DNA from: Struthio camelus
Lineage: Eukaryota; Chordata; Aves; Struthioniformes; Struthionidae
Direction of reading: 5' to 3'
Assembly (NCBI RefSeq): GCF_040807025.1
Contig: NC_090982.1
Span: 77,293,931 to 77,357,930 of the forward strand
DNA: 64,000 nt
Shown: one piece after another, positions 25,516 to 37,753 of the stretch
Position numbering within the stretch: the first letter of the stretch is position 1
Layout of the letters: each line of letters opens with the position of its first letter
Translations under genes and position numbers: made by a program
Notes under the pieces: generated by a model
The model's database searches: none
What the model saw: only the letters and a program-made list of their open reading frames with translations
What the model was told of the DNA's origin: nothing

Positions 25516-27990
25516 GAACAGCCTGTCCCTGAAGTTCACTGGTGAGGAGCTTCTCCTCTTCCCGCACTGGTGAGGATGGGGCCGGGGGCTGCAGCGGGTG
25601 GGGAGAGAGCCGGCTGGAGGGACTTCAGTGTCCACCTACAAGGGGAGCCCAACACCTGGGAGGCCAGAGCAGGGCATGGAGGCACCACCAGGGCAGTGTG
25701 TCCTGGAAACAGATATCCTGAAGGCAGGCTCCAGGCTCCCCCCAAACCTCTTCTCACTCTCGCTGCCCTGCCCCTAAGCGGCCCGCTCTGCCGCAGGGAT
25801 GCTCTGGGCTGGCTGCCCCCAGGCTGCCCTCTCTGCAGGGCTTCCCCCGGGCCCCTCCACCGCTGCGGGTCCCTGTTTGCCGGGCCAGGCTCGCCAGACT
25901 GCGGGACTGATGCAGTCTGTCATTGCAGACAGCAATTCGTACCATGCAACTTTAATGTGCTGGGCCTGAATTATTGAGCCCTGCAGCAGTCTGTGTGCAC
26001 AGAGGCTGGACCCGTCCCTCCTCCTCTCCCTGCCCACGTGTGCCCAGGGGCACAGCAGCTGGCAGAGGCGGGCAAGAGGTCCCAGCTGACGTCGAAGCTA
26101 GTAGGAAATGGTGACCCAGCTACAGGGCAAAAGGGGTCTCAGTGTGACTGCGGGGAGCAGAAGAACCCTGTCCCCAAGTCCTGCTGGCTCCCGATCCTCA
26201 AATCAGTTTTTCCAAGGCAGCCTAGAGTGCAAGGCAGTCCTGCATAGGGTTGGAAGCAGCAAGAGGTGTCCCTGCCCTGGTGTGCCCAGGACTTGTGCAG
26301 CACCTGAAGAGGACCCTGCCCAGAAATCTCTGGCAGGCAGAAGTGCTTCAGGCTTTGTGGAGGGAGCAGGGAGACACCAGGACCTGTGAGAAGTCCCCTC
26401 ATCCCCTCTCCCAGGACACACCTGGGGTACATGGTATTCCCCAGAGCTGCTGCCTCTCTCCTGGCAGCCATCTAGCCTTGGGTGACAGCATTTTGGGTCC
26501 CTGCAGGTGAGGGAGGATGCTTGTGCCCCTTGCTTACGCTGAGGGCTGTGAGATGCTGGTGGCTTGGTTACTTGGGGGATAGCTGTCCCTGCCTGGCCAC
26601 TGCGCTGGCTGGACCCCAAGGAGCAGGGTTATCTCTGCACGGGTGCAGGGGCAGGTCTGTAGGCTGGGATGTGCCCCCACTCTGCCCCCTGCCTTGATGT
26701 TTGCTTCCTACTTCCTCACGAACCCCTCTGGTAAGAAGCATGGGGCAGCAGAGACCCCACTGCTGCCCCAGGAGGTCCTCTCCTCCCCTCCTGCTCGCTC
26801 TGCTGCTGGGATCCCAGCAAGATGAAGTCTTTCCACTGCCTTGGGCTACCCAGTCAACCTAAGTCCCGGTGGGGGTGCAGCCAGAGTTCGCTCGCTGGCC
26901 AGGCGCGGCTGTCGGTAGCCCACTCAGAGGATGATAAAAGGCTCAGAAATGGCTTGGCTGCTCTCTTCTTTCACAATTTGCCCAGCGTGCCCTGCAGCCA
27001 CTCGATGATTTTCTCATCACAGTAGCAAGCTTTGACCTCCCTGCCTGCTCAGACCCATCCATTACCCACGTTTGGCACCGCTGTGCAGACCACAGGCTCA
27101 GGAGCTGCCTGCCCTGCTCTGCCCCTGGCCATCCTTCAGCCGTGCAGACAGTGACCCCACTGCCGGCAGCCCTGTGGGAGCGGCTCTGAGCTTGCGGACA
27201 GTCCTGTTTCCCCCAGTGCAATCCATCCAGACCCTGCTCTCTCACCCCTCCTTCTCCCCCATTACCTAGTCCTGTTTCGCACTCCTCCTGCCTCCATCCC
27301 CAGCCTGTGACCTGTGTCAGGGACACCTCGAAGCTTCAGCCCCGGTGTGCAGGGTGCTGGGCAAGGGCATGTTGGCGTAGAGGCTTGGCTGGGGAACGGG
27401 GAGGTGAGCCGGGGACTGGGCACGGGGATGGGAAAGGCAGAAAATGGAGTGCGGAAGCAGACTGGAGAGGAGGTGGGGAGGCGAGTGGTGCAGAAGCAGT
27501 TGGCGGGTGCAGAGGAGATGCGACACGGGCGCAGCATGAGGGGGCAGCACACGAGGGTACAGCTGTGCCCCTCAAGCACTCAGTGCTCTCCCTGGAGTGT
27601 ACAGAGAGCCAGGGCAAACAGGACCTTGCTGAGAGCCAGGCAGCTCCAGGCACGGAGGTGGGGGACAGCTACAGATGCAGCAAGCCCAGCCTCAGCACAC
27701 GTTCCTGCATTGTTGCCACCATGGGGTGTCTCTCCCGGTTCCTGCATGCCGGGCAGCACCATGCCGTGGGTCCCTGTGTGACACAGCCAGGACGGAGCTG
27801 AGCCGGATGGGTTATCCAGGTCATCCATGTCCGCAGGGAGCAGAGCACTGCAAAGGCAGCCCCCGCATCCGAAACAGGAGGCCCAGGCGACTAACAGCGA
27901 CAGCCATGCTCGCCTGCTGGGGAGACCAGAGCAGCTGGGAGGAGGGGAACTACAGCAATGGGAGACTCTCGCTGTCACCCGGCAGACTAG
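25516..27990. other. intergenic, nothing recognised
   Basis: Unique-looking moderate-GC sequence without an exon chain, repeat family or RNA gene that I can name. The open frames are short and show no family motif. Confidence 0.4.
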
Positions 27991-29430
27991 GCAAATGCCA
28001 TCGAGGTGCAAAGCACTGCGATTTTTAGCTTTTGGCAATTGCACTTCTTGGAGAGGCTGGTTGGGGAACTCGCAGCGGGGGCAGAACTCAGGACTTTATC
28101 CCCGGCAATTTTGATGAGGGTTGTTGAAGAGCTGCTCTGTCAAGTGGAAAAGCCACTCGATTTGCGCTTAGCTTCATCAAGGGAACTGCATAAAAATCAG
28201 GGAGCTTGCTAAAAGAAATTAATAGACTAGCCAGGAGGGCAGACTGCTTGCAGACAGCCTAAGAATTGCTCAGAACAGCATGCTGGAGACTTCCAGTAAA
28301 TGAACGCATCCTTTAACAAGATTTCCATGGTCAGCACCCAGCCAGCGCAGCCAAAGAGCAGAGTGGAGCAGGCGATTAGACGTGAAAGGGCATTCCTCAA
28401 GGAGGGGATGCTGTGTCAGAACGAAGAGCACGGGAAGGAGCATGAACTCCAGCAAACTGCACATGAAACCAGAGCAAAAAAGACTTTGAGGAAGGTCTTG
28501 GCAACAGCATAAAACTGCAGATAAGCCAACTTGCAAACATAGCTGTAGCAAAAACACTTTGGTGGGGCCACAGGGAGACTGGAAGGGGAAGATCATCACA
28601 GGCGGTGAAGGCAGCCTGCAGTGGCTCGGCAAGGAGGGCTCCCGTGAGAGCTCGGCTGCTACCCAGGCAGCAAAGCCAGCGCCGAAGGGGCCAGATTTCA
28701 CCCAGTGGGACTTTGGGGCTCGCACTCCAATGGGGTCGGGGCCTCCAGGGACACCCCAGGGTACAGGAAGGGGAGGGATGGTGTGGTGACAGCCAGGACT
28801 GCCAGGGTCCGTGTGTTGACCGAGGGGGACGCCAGGGCTAAGGAGCAGCCTCGGCACTTCCCTGCTGGAGAGCCGGGAGAGGAGCTTGTGCGGGCTGTGA
28901 TTGCGAGAACAAAGTCTACAAGCACAAAGTGCAGCTGCGCTCGCTGTCAAGTGGTAGGAAATTAAGGCAGTTACTCTCATGAGAAATCAACCTCACACCA
29001 ACAAAAATCAAACTGTTACACAAAATGCGATCCTGGATAAATTTATCTTAAGAAGCAAGCCTGCAGAGGAAGATAAAACCATGTTAGTGGAGGCTGAGAA
29101 CATTTTCCATGGGATGGAAAGCCACTGTTCCCTTTATGGATGCAAAGCCACTGTTCCCTTTATGGATTGCAGATTAAAGTTTTCTCATAAAAAACATTTC
29201 CCCGCTCAAATATCACCACTAAAATTTCCCTTGAGAAAACCAAGTGCTCTGCAATATGCTATGTATGAATACTGCTCTCAATGGAAGCTGTATTAAAGAA
29301 ATCATGTTGAATCTTTCTTTTTGAATGTAAATGGTGCCTACACCGAAGGGAATATTGCAGTTTATTCTTACTTTATATAAAGACACTTCACCACCTCCAA
29401 GCGCTCAAAAGCAGGGCTCTAGATTTCTAG
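27991..29430. other. AT-rich non-coding island
   Basis: Composition changes to markedly AT-rich compared with the flanks, with no extended coding frame. It contains a 26-bp-period direct duplication at 29118-29166 (AAAGCCACTGTTCCC repeated). It could be a conserved non-coding element or an old, unrecognised insertion; nothing in the sequence decides between them. Confidence 0.4.
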
Positions 29431-32400
29431 GAAGACCATTTTGGCTAAAATCACATTGACGCCAAACAATTGCACGCTAGAGATTTCCGATTTAGCAGAA
29501 ACCTACTGGAGCGAACACTGGCCAACTCTGGAAAGCTGCTCCACCGTCCCAAATTTGCAGCAAGCAGCATCTTGGCTGATGTCTGCAGGTCACCGCCGTT
29601 GCGTAACAAGCACAGCTGCATGGGCAGCAAAGGCCTTAGGAGGAGCGGGTGCAGCGATGCTGACTGCTGAAAGGGTACGATGAGACTTGGGCTCTGCCAA
29701 AAAAGGGACGGGGCTGTCACCTGGGCCGGGGAAAGGCTCAGTGGCTGCTCCTGAGCACAGCCAGGGAGACAGCTGTGTCCTGGGCACAACAAATTAGAAC
29801 CGGAGCCAGGTCCTCTCCCGGGGCTTCCCTCCAGGGCCTGCCTGGAGTCAGCAACACTCCTGCCAGCGCAGAGGCAAATCCCAGACCGGCCCAGGAGAAC
29901 AGTTGTACTAATTAACTAATGAAGCTGTCTCCTCTGGGAAAGATGAATAATCCGAGCTGGAGGCTCCCTCCGTATCCGGGCAGGCCTGCAGCAGCCCCCA
30001 GCCCCTCTCCAGGGACCCCCAGGAGCGCACGGCCGAGGCTCGGGGTGCAGCTGGGGGGCAGTCCCCGCCGCGCGACGCCGCGCTCTCCTTTACCCCGGCC
30101 TGGGCTCCCCTCCGCTCGCCCTAGCAAGGTGGCCGCCGGCCGCCGCTCGCCCTCCCCGGGAGCCCCGAGGGCCGTCTGCTGGCAGCAAAGCCGCTGAGCG
30201 CAGCTGAGAGCGCCCCGGAGAGCAGGCTGCGTTTGTGCCAAGCAGGCAGCGGCAGCCTGGGGGCATCTCTCAGCCCCCCCCGGGGAAATGCCGGTTGCCG
30301 ACATCAGCCCCGGAGCTCGCGGCTGTGCACAGGAGGCAGACGGACCGGTCTGCAGCTGTTTCCTCTCCTGCGAGGTAGAGCGGTTTCCAGCCACAAGTAC
30401 GGCCTCTCTTTTAGAAGAAGAGAAAATTATCCGAGATGAACCGAGCTTGCAAATCTCTTGAGCGGCACCATGGCCCCCCCTCCGCTGCCCCCAGTCCCTC
30501 CCACTGTGGATCCCTGCTATCTTGCACCTCTCTGCTCTGCCTCGTTTTTGCCATGCCTGCTCTGCAGCCCTAATAAAATCCATCCCGGAAATTTTATCTC
30601 CTTGTCTCATCCTGTCTGCTGTGATCTGGACTGTTGAGACCAATTGGACGAGAAAAATTACTGATTGGCAAGCGGAAGGTCTACGTCTCTGCAGAGTCCC
30701 CTGGGAGCCCCCGTCAGGCACAGTGCGAAAAGGATCACTTCAAAGGGAGGAACTGTTTGATTAAAAAAGTGAATTAGTTCTTTTTTTTTGACATAAAAAT
30801 AAACTTCTTGATACACTTCACAACAACTTCCTCTCCTTGTACCGAGATAGCCTCTCCCACACTGCTCGCTTTTTTAATGAGAGTTATATATCTGTACATG
30901 CCGTCCCGCGGCTTAGTCCAGCCTGGATGGGCGAATGGGGAGCTGCTGGCTGCTGGTCTGCGGTGTGAGACGTTCGGTGCGCTGACGCTAATCCAAATAC
31001 TCCCTTCTGGCCCGGGGCTCGGCACCGCTTTGCTTTCTGGCCCAGCTATAAAGAGCCAAGAAACACTGCAAAACCACCTCTGACAGAAGATCAGCGGGAC
31101 ATGTGCTTATAAAGGCCTGGGTGCAAATACCGAATATTAGCACCAGGAGAGGTGTGACAGGCGCTAAGAGGGGGGTGTCCCGAACTAGCCAGAAACTCCA
31201 TGCTGAATCGCTCCTCGTGCATTCAAAGTCATTTAGAAGGATTTTGCATCACTTGAAAGCTGACCGGGAACCGTTCCTAAGACCAGCACCCAGAGCTACG
31301 GACCCAGCCGTCCTGAGGCTTTTCCCCGCGTGCTGCCTCGGATGGGGCTCCGCAGGGCTCGCTCCGGCGCGTGCTTTAGCAAAGAGCTAGTCCGAGGTGA
31401 AGGGGTGGTGGGTGGCCACAGCCTGCACGCCCTGCCGTGATGTCTGGGCACAGTCCACGAGTCCAAAAGAGCCTGACCTTGCTGCGGGGCTAGGCAGGGG
31501 GTGGCCGGCCACCTCCACAGCCTTGGCAAGGAGCTAGGCTCCGGGCAGGGAGATCCCCCGCACATCCGGAGCCGCGGCACGGCCGTGAGTCGGGGTGCGC
31601 AGTCACGTCCACGGGGGAGGCCGAGGGCCAGCACGGCCGCCTTGCCAGGGGGCTCTCGCTGCCGGGGCCGGCGAGTGTGCAGGGTGGCGAAGCGATGCCG
31701 GGGCGCGGACGAGGGTTCGCTCACCTGTGCTGCCAGGGCTGAGCTACGGCCAGGGGTACGCGTGCACCTCATCTGCCTGCCTGGGGACTTTGGGCACCCT
31801 TTGAGGCAGGAAGGGAAAGGGGAACTGCTGGTGCAGTGGGGAAGCCGCAGGACCGAGCGGCAGAAGGAAGCAGCCAAAGCATGCAGCCCAGAGCGTCTCT
31901 CTGGGCTGTTGGGTGGGTCGTGCCACCGGTGCCACTTCTTTCTGGGGCTGGGACCACGCTCCTGCAGGCACCCGGCACCGTCTCCAGGGCACCGTCTCCA
32001 GGCGCCCGCAGCTGCTGGAGGCAGAGCAAGAAGCGTTCCTGCTTGCTACACTGGCAGGTAAAAACATTTTATTATTGCAGTTTCTCTTGACGCTAAACAT
32101 AGGGTTTCCCCCTGACTGGGCTGCGACAGGCTGAGTAGGAAAGAGAGGACTGGAAAGTGGTACAGATTTGACCTGCTCCACAGCAGGATAAAGCTGGGGA
32201 GAAAACCCCTCCGAGGTGTCCTCCCCCCAGGGGACTGCTCCGGCCTCCCTGGGGGTTGTACGGCTGTTTCGGCGCAGGAGGGCCATGGGGAGGGCACTTG
32301 GCACACCTCGGCTCCCTTATTGCATGTTATTGCCCGGAGTCGAGGGAAAAGAGCTGTGCATCATCTTCAGTGCCTGGCGGTGGAGCAGGAGCGGTCCCTC

Positions 32401-33230
32401 AACCGCTAGACGGCAGCATTGAAACCCTGCTGAGATGTGCTGGTGCTTTTGCCTCCATTTCCAGCCTGGAGAAGGCCTTGTTGTGCCCCCAAATGAGTCT
32501 GGCTTCACCCCAGGCTTCTCCGTTGTTTTCCTGAGGGTTACTGCCAGCCTGGGCTAAGCGCCCATTTCTAGTCCGAGGCGCCTTGCCAGGCAACCGGGGT
32601 TGTTTCAGTCTGACGCCCCCAGGAGCGCGCAAAGGCTTTTGGCTATCTCCAGCCCTCCCGGGACCAGCGCTCCTCCGCAGTTACGCCTCGGGGCAGGCCC
32701 TGGTTCCCCTCGCAGGCTGCTCCTCCGGGCTGCGAGCTGAGACCACGCCGTGACGGCGCAGGTCGCCAGCCTCTGTCCCGTGGGTGGGATGCTCATAAGG
32801 CGCGTGCACGCAGGGTGGGCACAGGGGCAGCAGAGCCCAGCCCTGCACACGCAGCCCCTTTGCGCACAAATCGGGGTGGTGGTGGTGTGTGGGGGGGGAC
32901 ATAGGCACCCCCCAGGCTGTGCTGTGCTTTTCGGGAGTACGGGAAGAGAGCTCGGCCTGGGGTGCAGCGCGGGTGTGCTTGGGGCAGGTACAGCCGGTGT
33001 GCAGCAGGACAGCCCCTAGCAAGGAGCCCACCCCACGCGCTGGGGGGCCACCCCCGCTCTTGGGGGGCAGGCTCAGCCCCTGCACTGGGGAGGGGGAAGT
33101 CCTTGTGCTAAGGGGGTGACCATCCATACTGGGGAGGGGGCTTTGGCCCCGCACGGCCCCGGGGGGGTGCAAGGCCGGAGGGCTCTGCCCGGTGCCCGGT
33201 ACCGGCCCGACGGCGCTGGGGGGGGGGGGG
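29431..33230. other. intergenic, no gene supported
   Basis: Alternating GC-rich (about 29960-30200 and 31290-31780) and AT-rich (about 30520-30900 and 32040-32110) stretches. Several open frames of 150-270 codons on both strands fall only in the CpG-dense parts and show no domain or motif. They are judged compositional. Confidence 0.4.
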
Positions 33231-33460
33231 CGCTCCGCGCCCCGCTTCGGGGAATCCCCTCTCGTGACGTCACCGGGAACCCCCTGCCCCCCGCCCCCGC
33301 CCTGCTGTCTGATTGGTTGCGCCCTGCTGTCTCCGCCTCACCTCTTCCGATTGGGTGCGAGCCCCCCCCCCCGCTCAGCCACGCCCCTTCCCGCTCTGGC
33401 CCTGCCTCCTCCTCGCCCCTCCCCCGCGCCCCTCTCATTGGCTGTCGAGCTGTCACTCCG
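33230..33460. promoter_or_regulatory. CpG-rich promoter-like segment with CRE and three inverted CCAAT boxes
   Basis: A perfect CRE TGACGTCA lies at 33265-33272. ATTGG (inverted CCAAT, NF-Y type) occurs at about 33311, 33351 and 33438, the first within CTGATTGGTT. GC-rich cores occur between them. No TATA box. The plus-strand galactosyltransferase at 35773 is the nearest downstream gene, so this may drive its 5' UTR exon. No spliced leader was traced. Confidence 0.5.
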
Positions 33461-33479
33461 ACCCGGCCCGCCTGGGGGG

Positions 33480-34480
33480 GGGTGCACTGCACCCCGTTGC
33501 ACCCCCAGCACACCCACTGCGACCTCACTGCACCCTCCTGCGCACCCCCAGTCTGCCCCCGCACTGCACTCACTGTCCTCCACTGCCTCCCCCCACCCCC
33601 CATTGCATTTCCAGTCTGCATCCACCCCGCTCCCCGCTGCACCCCGCTGTCTCCCCTGCATTCCCAAAGCCACCTCATGCACCCCACTGCATTCCCACTG
33701 CCGCCCCCTGCACCCCATTGCACCCCCCCACAACTGCCAGTGCAGCCCACTGCAGGCCCCAGTGCAACCCCCCACTGCTACCCCCTGCACCCCACTGCAC
33801 TCCCAATCTGCAACCCCCATGCTCTCCACTGTCTCGTCTGCACTCCTAAAGCCACCCCATGAACCCCACTGCACCTCCGATCTCCAGCCCCCATTGCATC
33901 CTGACTGCCCTCCCTTGTGCCCCATTGCACTCCCTCTCTGCAACTCGCAGTGCACCCCGTCACCCCCGTGTAACCTCTGCTGATCCCACTACTGCATTCC
34001 AGTGTACTCCCTACTGCAGCCCCTCACTGCACCTCCCCGCTGCACTCCATTTGCACTCCAGTGCCCTCCCTGCTGCCCCCCCCACAGTCCCCATCGCGTA
34101 GCCCCAAAGGACTCCCTAGTGCACCCTGCCCCCCCACTGCACCCCCTAGATGGCCTCCCTACTACAACTCGCTCCCCACTGCACCCTCCTCTGCACCCAG
34201 CCTCCTACTGCACCCCCATCCCCAATGTGCCCCCGCCACTGCGCCTATCCACCACTGTGCCCTCCCACTGTTCATCTCCACCGTCCTCTCGTTGCATGCA
34301 GCCCCCACTGCCTACCCCCACACCCAGCCCACCACTGACACTCCCTCCATGGGACCCCTTCCGGACACCCCTCCTCACTGCCTCTGCCCCCTTGCACCCA
34401 GCTCCCCACTGCTCTCCCCCACCCCACGGCCCCTTCCCTCTGCCTGCACCAGCTGGGCCCCTCTGCTCCTCCATCTGCTC
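33480..34480. repeat. C-rich minisatellite
   Basis: About 1 kb of degenerate units of about 13-30 bp based on CCCACTGCACCCC, with CATTGCA and CCTGCA variants. All three plus frames stay open because the units lack TAA/TAG/TGA, which explains the long spurious ORFs. Sequence 34490-35400 is GC-rich and shows no exon that I can support. Confidence 0.85.
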
Positions 34481-35772
34481 CCTCCCCCCTGCATCCCGCT
34501 GCCTGTGCCCAAGCGAGGGGGCAGACCTGTGGGCGCAGCCCCTGGCGCTGCGCTGCTGGCTCCTGCCCCTTGCGCGGCTCCTACGGCCTGGCCTGGCCTG
34601 CTGGTGCGTGCTGCCCCGTGGCTGCTTTGTGCAGTCCTGGAGCCGCTGGGGCAGTTGCGGTGCTGGCGCTACCCGTGGGGTGCTGGCACCGGCGCTGCAG
34701 CACCTTCGGGGATCCTGCAGCATCCCTGCTGCAGATACGCTGCCCCAGGACCGGGGCGGCTAAGCCTCCTAGCGCCGGGGACTCGCCCCCTTTCTGTGCA
34801 GGGGAAGAACCTGCCCCGCTGCCCCGTGCCCCCCCGAGCCCTGCGCTCCTCCATACCCGGCGGGCTGGGGGCCTCGGTGCCCCAGCGCTGCAGGAGCCAG
34901 CCTGCAGCCGTGGGGATGCCTCTCCAGCCGGCTCGGCGGGGGGGGACATCGTCCAAGGCGAGGCAGCGCCGCCAGGGCCCTCCCAGCCCAGGCTGGCGTC
35001 CAGCGGCTCCCAGCGACAGCACCGGGACCCCTCCGCCAGCAGAAACGAAGGCTCGGCGCCCCGCTGCCAGGCGCAGCGTGAGCGACGGGCACCCCCCCGG
35101 CTCGCGGGCATCGCGGCCGAGCGGGGGGCACGGCGCTGCAGTAGGGGAGCTTGCAGCGCTGCAGCCTGCCCCGGCTTACGGCTCGGGGCTGTGGCCAGCG
35201 GGATCCCACCTTCCTCCCGCCCCGGCCTTTGCCCAGGCCGAACCGTCGCCCCCGGAGGGTGGGTAAAGGCGGCGCTCTCTGCCCCCAGCGGGCCCCCAGG
35301 CTCAAGGCCAGAGCCCCTGGCTGGCAGCCAGCTGCTTGCTGCGCGCTGCTGGGGGAAGCACAGAGGCGGGTTTGTGCGCCGCGGCGGGAGCACAGGCCCT
35401 GCTCTGTGCCTTGATTTCCCCCCCGCCGGGATTTACGCCCCTTGGTGCAAGAGCGCCTGCGGGCTCGGGGGCCGGGGCTCGCGCGGCCCGTGTCCCTGCC
35501 CGCTTGCGTCACGGGGCCGGCGCGCCTCCGCTCTCGCGGCCGGCCCTTCTCTCCGTCCCGGGCGGCGAAGGAGAGGGGGCAGGCGCCGCGCCAGGCACCG
35601 GCCTTTCCCGGCACCGCCGCTCGCCCGTGGGCCGCGCCGCCCCGCGACACGCCAGCCCTTCGCCGCGACAGCCCGGGGCCGTCCTCAGCCGCGCCGCCCC
35701 TTCCCTCGCCCCCCGGTCCGGCGGGGCTGCTGGCCCGGCTGACCATGCCCGTGGCCTCCCTCGGCCGCCCGG

Positions 35773-36789
35773 ATGCACCCGCGGTGCTCCAAGAGGCTGC
35801 TCTGCGGCAGCCTCCTCCTCTCGCTCCTCCTCTGGTGCCTGCTGCTCCTCGCCGGGGACGTGCAGAAGAAGAAGCGGCCAGTGGCCGGGCGCTTCCGCCC
35901 GGCGCCGCGGGGGCAGCTCCCGACGCGGCCCCCTGCCCGGGCTGCGCAGGGGGTCGACTTCGCCTCCCTGTTCGCGGGGTCCCACGCCGGCCCGCGCTGC
36001 GCCCGGGGGCAAGTGCTGCTCATCCTGGTGACGTCCGCGCCGGGCAACGCGGAGGCCCGGCACGTCATCAGGAGGACCTGGGGCGCCCAGGAGGGACGGC
36101 CCGCCAACCGGTGGCAGACGGTGTTCCTGGTGGGGCAGGCAGCCGAGGCGGAGGTGGCCAGGGGCGTGCAGCGGGAACAGCAGGAGTTTGGGGACATCCT
36201 GGTGGGGAACTACAAGGACACGTACCGCAACCTCACCCTGAAGGTCATGCACGGTTTGAAGTGGGCCTCAGAGCAGTGCCGGCCCTGCTACATCCTCAAG
36301 ACGGACGACGACTGCTTCGTGAACACGGACCGCCTCCCCACCTTCCTGGCTGAGCTCAACACGGCGAGGACCGGCCTCTACGTGGGCTCCTTGTTCTCCC
36401 AGGAGAAGCGGCAGGTCATCCGCGAGCCCTCCAGCAAGTGGTACGTGTCGCGGCAGGACTACCGCCCGGACAAGTACCCGCCCTACGCCAGCGGCATCGG
36501 CTACGTCCTCTCCCTGGACGCGGCCGAGAAGATCCTGGAGGCGGCACGGCGCGTCCGCCCCATCCCCGTGGAAGACGCCTACGTCGGCATCTTGGCGGAG
36601 GAGGCGGGGGTCCGGGCGAAAGCCAGCGCCCGCTTTGCTAAGCACAACGTGCGGTGGCGCGTCTGCAACTACCGGTACCTGATGGTGATCCACCACCTGA
36701 GCCCGCGGGAGCAGGAGGCGGCCCGGAGGAGCATGCTGCAGGCCCGCAGCGCCTGCCGCGACAGCCTCGAGGTCACCCGCTGGAAGTGA
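35773..36789 (+). CDS. beta-1,3-galactosyltransferase family protein (GT31), B3GALT4/B3GALT5-like, intronless
   Basis: A single-exon 338-residue type II Golgi enzyme of family GT31, expected to transfer galactose (or GlcNAc) from a UDP-sugar in beta-1,3 linkage. Residues about 8-28 form the signal anchor. Family blocks follow in order: LLILVTSAPGNAEARHVIRRTWG, TVFLVGQ, DTYRNLTLK with a sequon at N153, KTDDDCFVN with the metal-binding DDD at 178-180, YPPYASGIGYVLS, and EDAYVG near 267. The YASGxGYVLS block is closest to B3GALT4 and the SKWYVS block to B3GALT5, so no symbol is given. Length is normal for the family, which usually has the coding sequence in one exon. A CpG island covers the 5' half. 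An out-of-frame ATG in good context lies at 35745. Confidence 0.88.
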   Translation: MHPRCSKRLLCGSLLLSLLLWCLLLLAGDVQKKKRPVAGRFRPAPRGQLPTRPPARAAQGVDFASLFAGSHAGPRCARGQVLLILVTSAPGNAEARHVIRRTWGAQEGRPANRWQTVFLVGQAAEAEVARGVQREQQEFGDILVGNYKDTYRNLTLKVMHGLKWASEQCRPCYILKTDDDCFVNTDRLPTFLAELNTARTGLYVGSLFSQEKRQVIREPSSKWYVSRQDYRPDKYPPYASGIGYVLSLDAAEKILEAARRVRPIPVEDAYVGILAEEAGVRAKASARFAKHNVRWRVCNYRYLMVIHHLSPREQEAARRSMLQARSACRDSLEVTRWK

Positions 36790-37609
36790 CCTGCCGGCGC
36801 CCGAGTCCAGCCCCGACGGTGCTGTGCGGAGGACCGCTGTTGGTTGCACCACCCAGGGGCCGGCCATGGGGTCCGGCGGACCCAGGGCGCGAGGGCTACG
36901 TGCAGCCGCAGCGCGCACGACCTCACCAGCCGCGGCGCCTTGCAGGATGCTCCGCCGGGGCGCAGCGTGCATCCTGGCCAGCCCGTGCCTGCCAAGATGG
37001 GCGCACTGCTCTACCAGTGCCTTAAGGGCTTCCACGCGCCCAGTCTTCCCCAGACAGTCCCTCTCCTTCGCCAGCCCCGATCGCGGCGAGCTGAGCAGGC
37101 CTTGTGTAGGGCAGGAAGGGGGCAGACCCCAGACGGACCCTGTTACAGGTCTGTCCCTGTCTGCCCAGCGCTCCCACAGCCCCAGAGGGCTGCAGGTCTG
37201 GCCAAGGGGCAGGGTCCTCAGTCCTTCCCAGCCCACCCTTGCCCCGTGGGGACACACAGAGGCCAGGGCGGCCCAAGGTCTCGACTCGCTGCCAGCGCCT
37301 TCGCCTCCCCGGGGCGATGCACGGCCCCCTGCCTGCCCACCGCCTCTCCATGCAGCACAATAGCTGCACGGTCCTTCCTCGACGCAGGGAGCCCTGCCGG
37401 CCCCCGGTCGAGTGGGAAGGCGGCAGGCAGGTGAGCACGCGCAAGGTCAGAGGATGCGCATCTGCCCTGCGGCTTGCAGCCTGGGAGTTTCTCTGAGGCC
37501 GTAAATAGCCGAGTTCCCCTTCTGCTCATCTCAAAAGTGAGAAGAGGAATGTCCCCCTGGGAGGGGGGAAGAGTTGTTTGAGGGTTGCTGCTGTTACAAA
37601 AGCTATTTT

Positions 37610-37625
37610 TAATTTTATTAAAATC
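37610..37625. terminator. overlapping polyadenylation signals for two convergent genes
   Basis: The plus strand carries ATTAAA at 37617-37622, fitting the galactosyltransferase mRNA (3' UTR of about 0.83 kb). The same bases on the minus strand give AATAAA (TTTATT at 37614-37619), fitting the Myb/SANT gene, about 135 bases beyond its stop. The two transcripts would end within, and possibly overlap across, one AT-rich patch (about 37597-37660) in otherwise GC-rich DNA. Confidence 0.6.
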
Positions 37626-37753
37626 TGTCTCTTTTATAAATGCCCAAAATATCCAGGGTCTTTGCTATAAAGATCAGTGCAGCGACTGCGTAGGGCAGCT
37701 ATCTCCCCTGGGGATGCGGGCAGCCCCTGCAGGCACCCAGGGGACAGCAGCGC

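Noticed and set aside
29912-30721. 269-codon minus-strand frame in intergenic DNA
   Set aside because: It follows a CpG-dense patch, shows low-complexity Arg/Gly/Ala content and lacks a motif or partner exons.
33116-34763. Several overlapping 200-260 codon plus-strand frames
   Set aside because: They translate the C-rich minisatellite in all three frames (Pro, Thr, His, Ala repeats), so none is coding.
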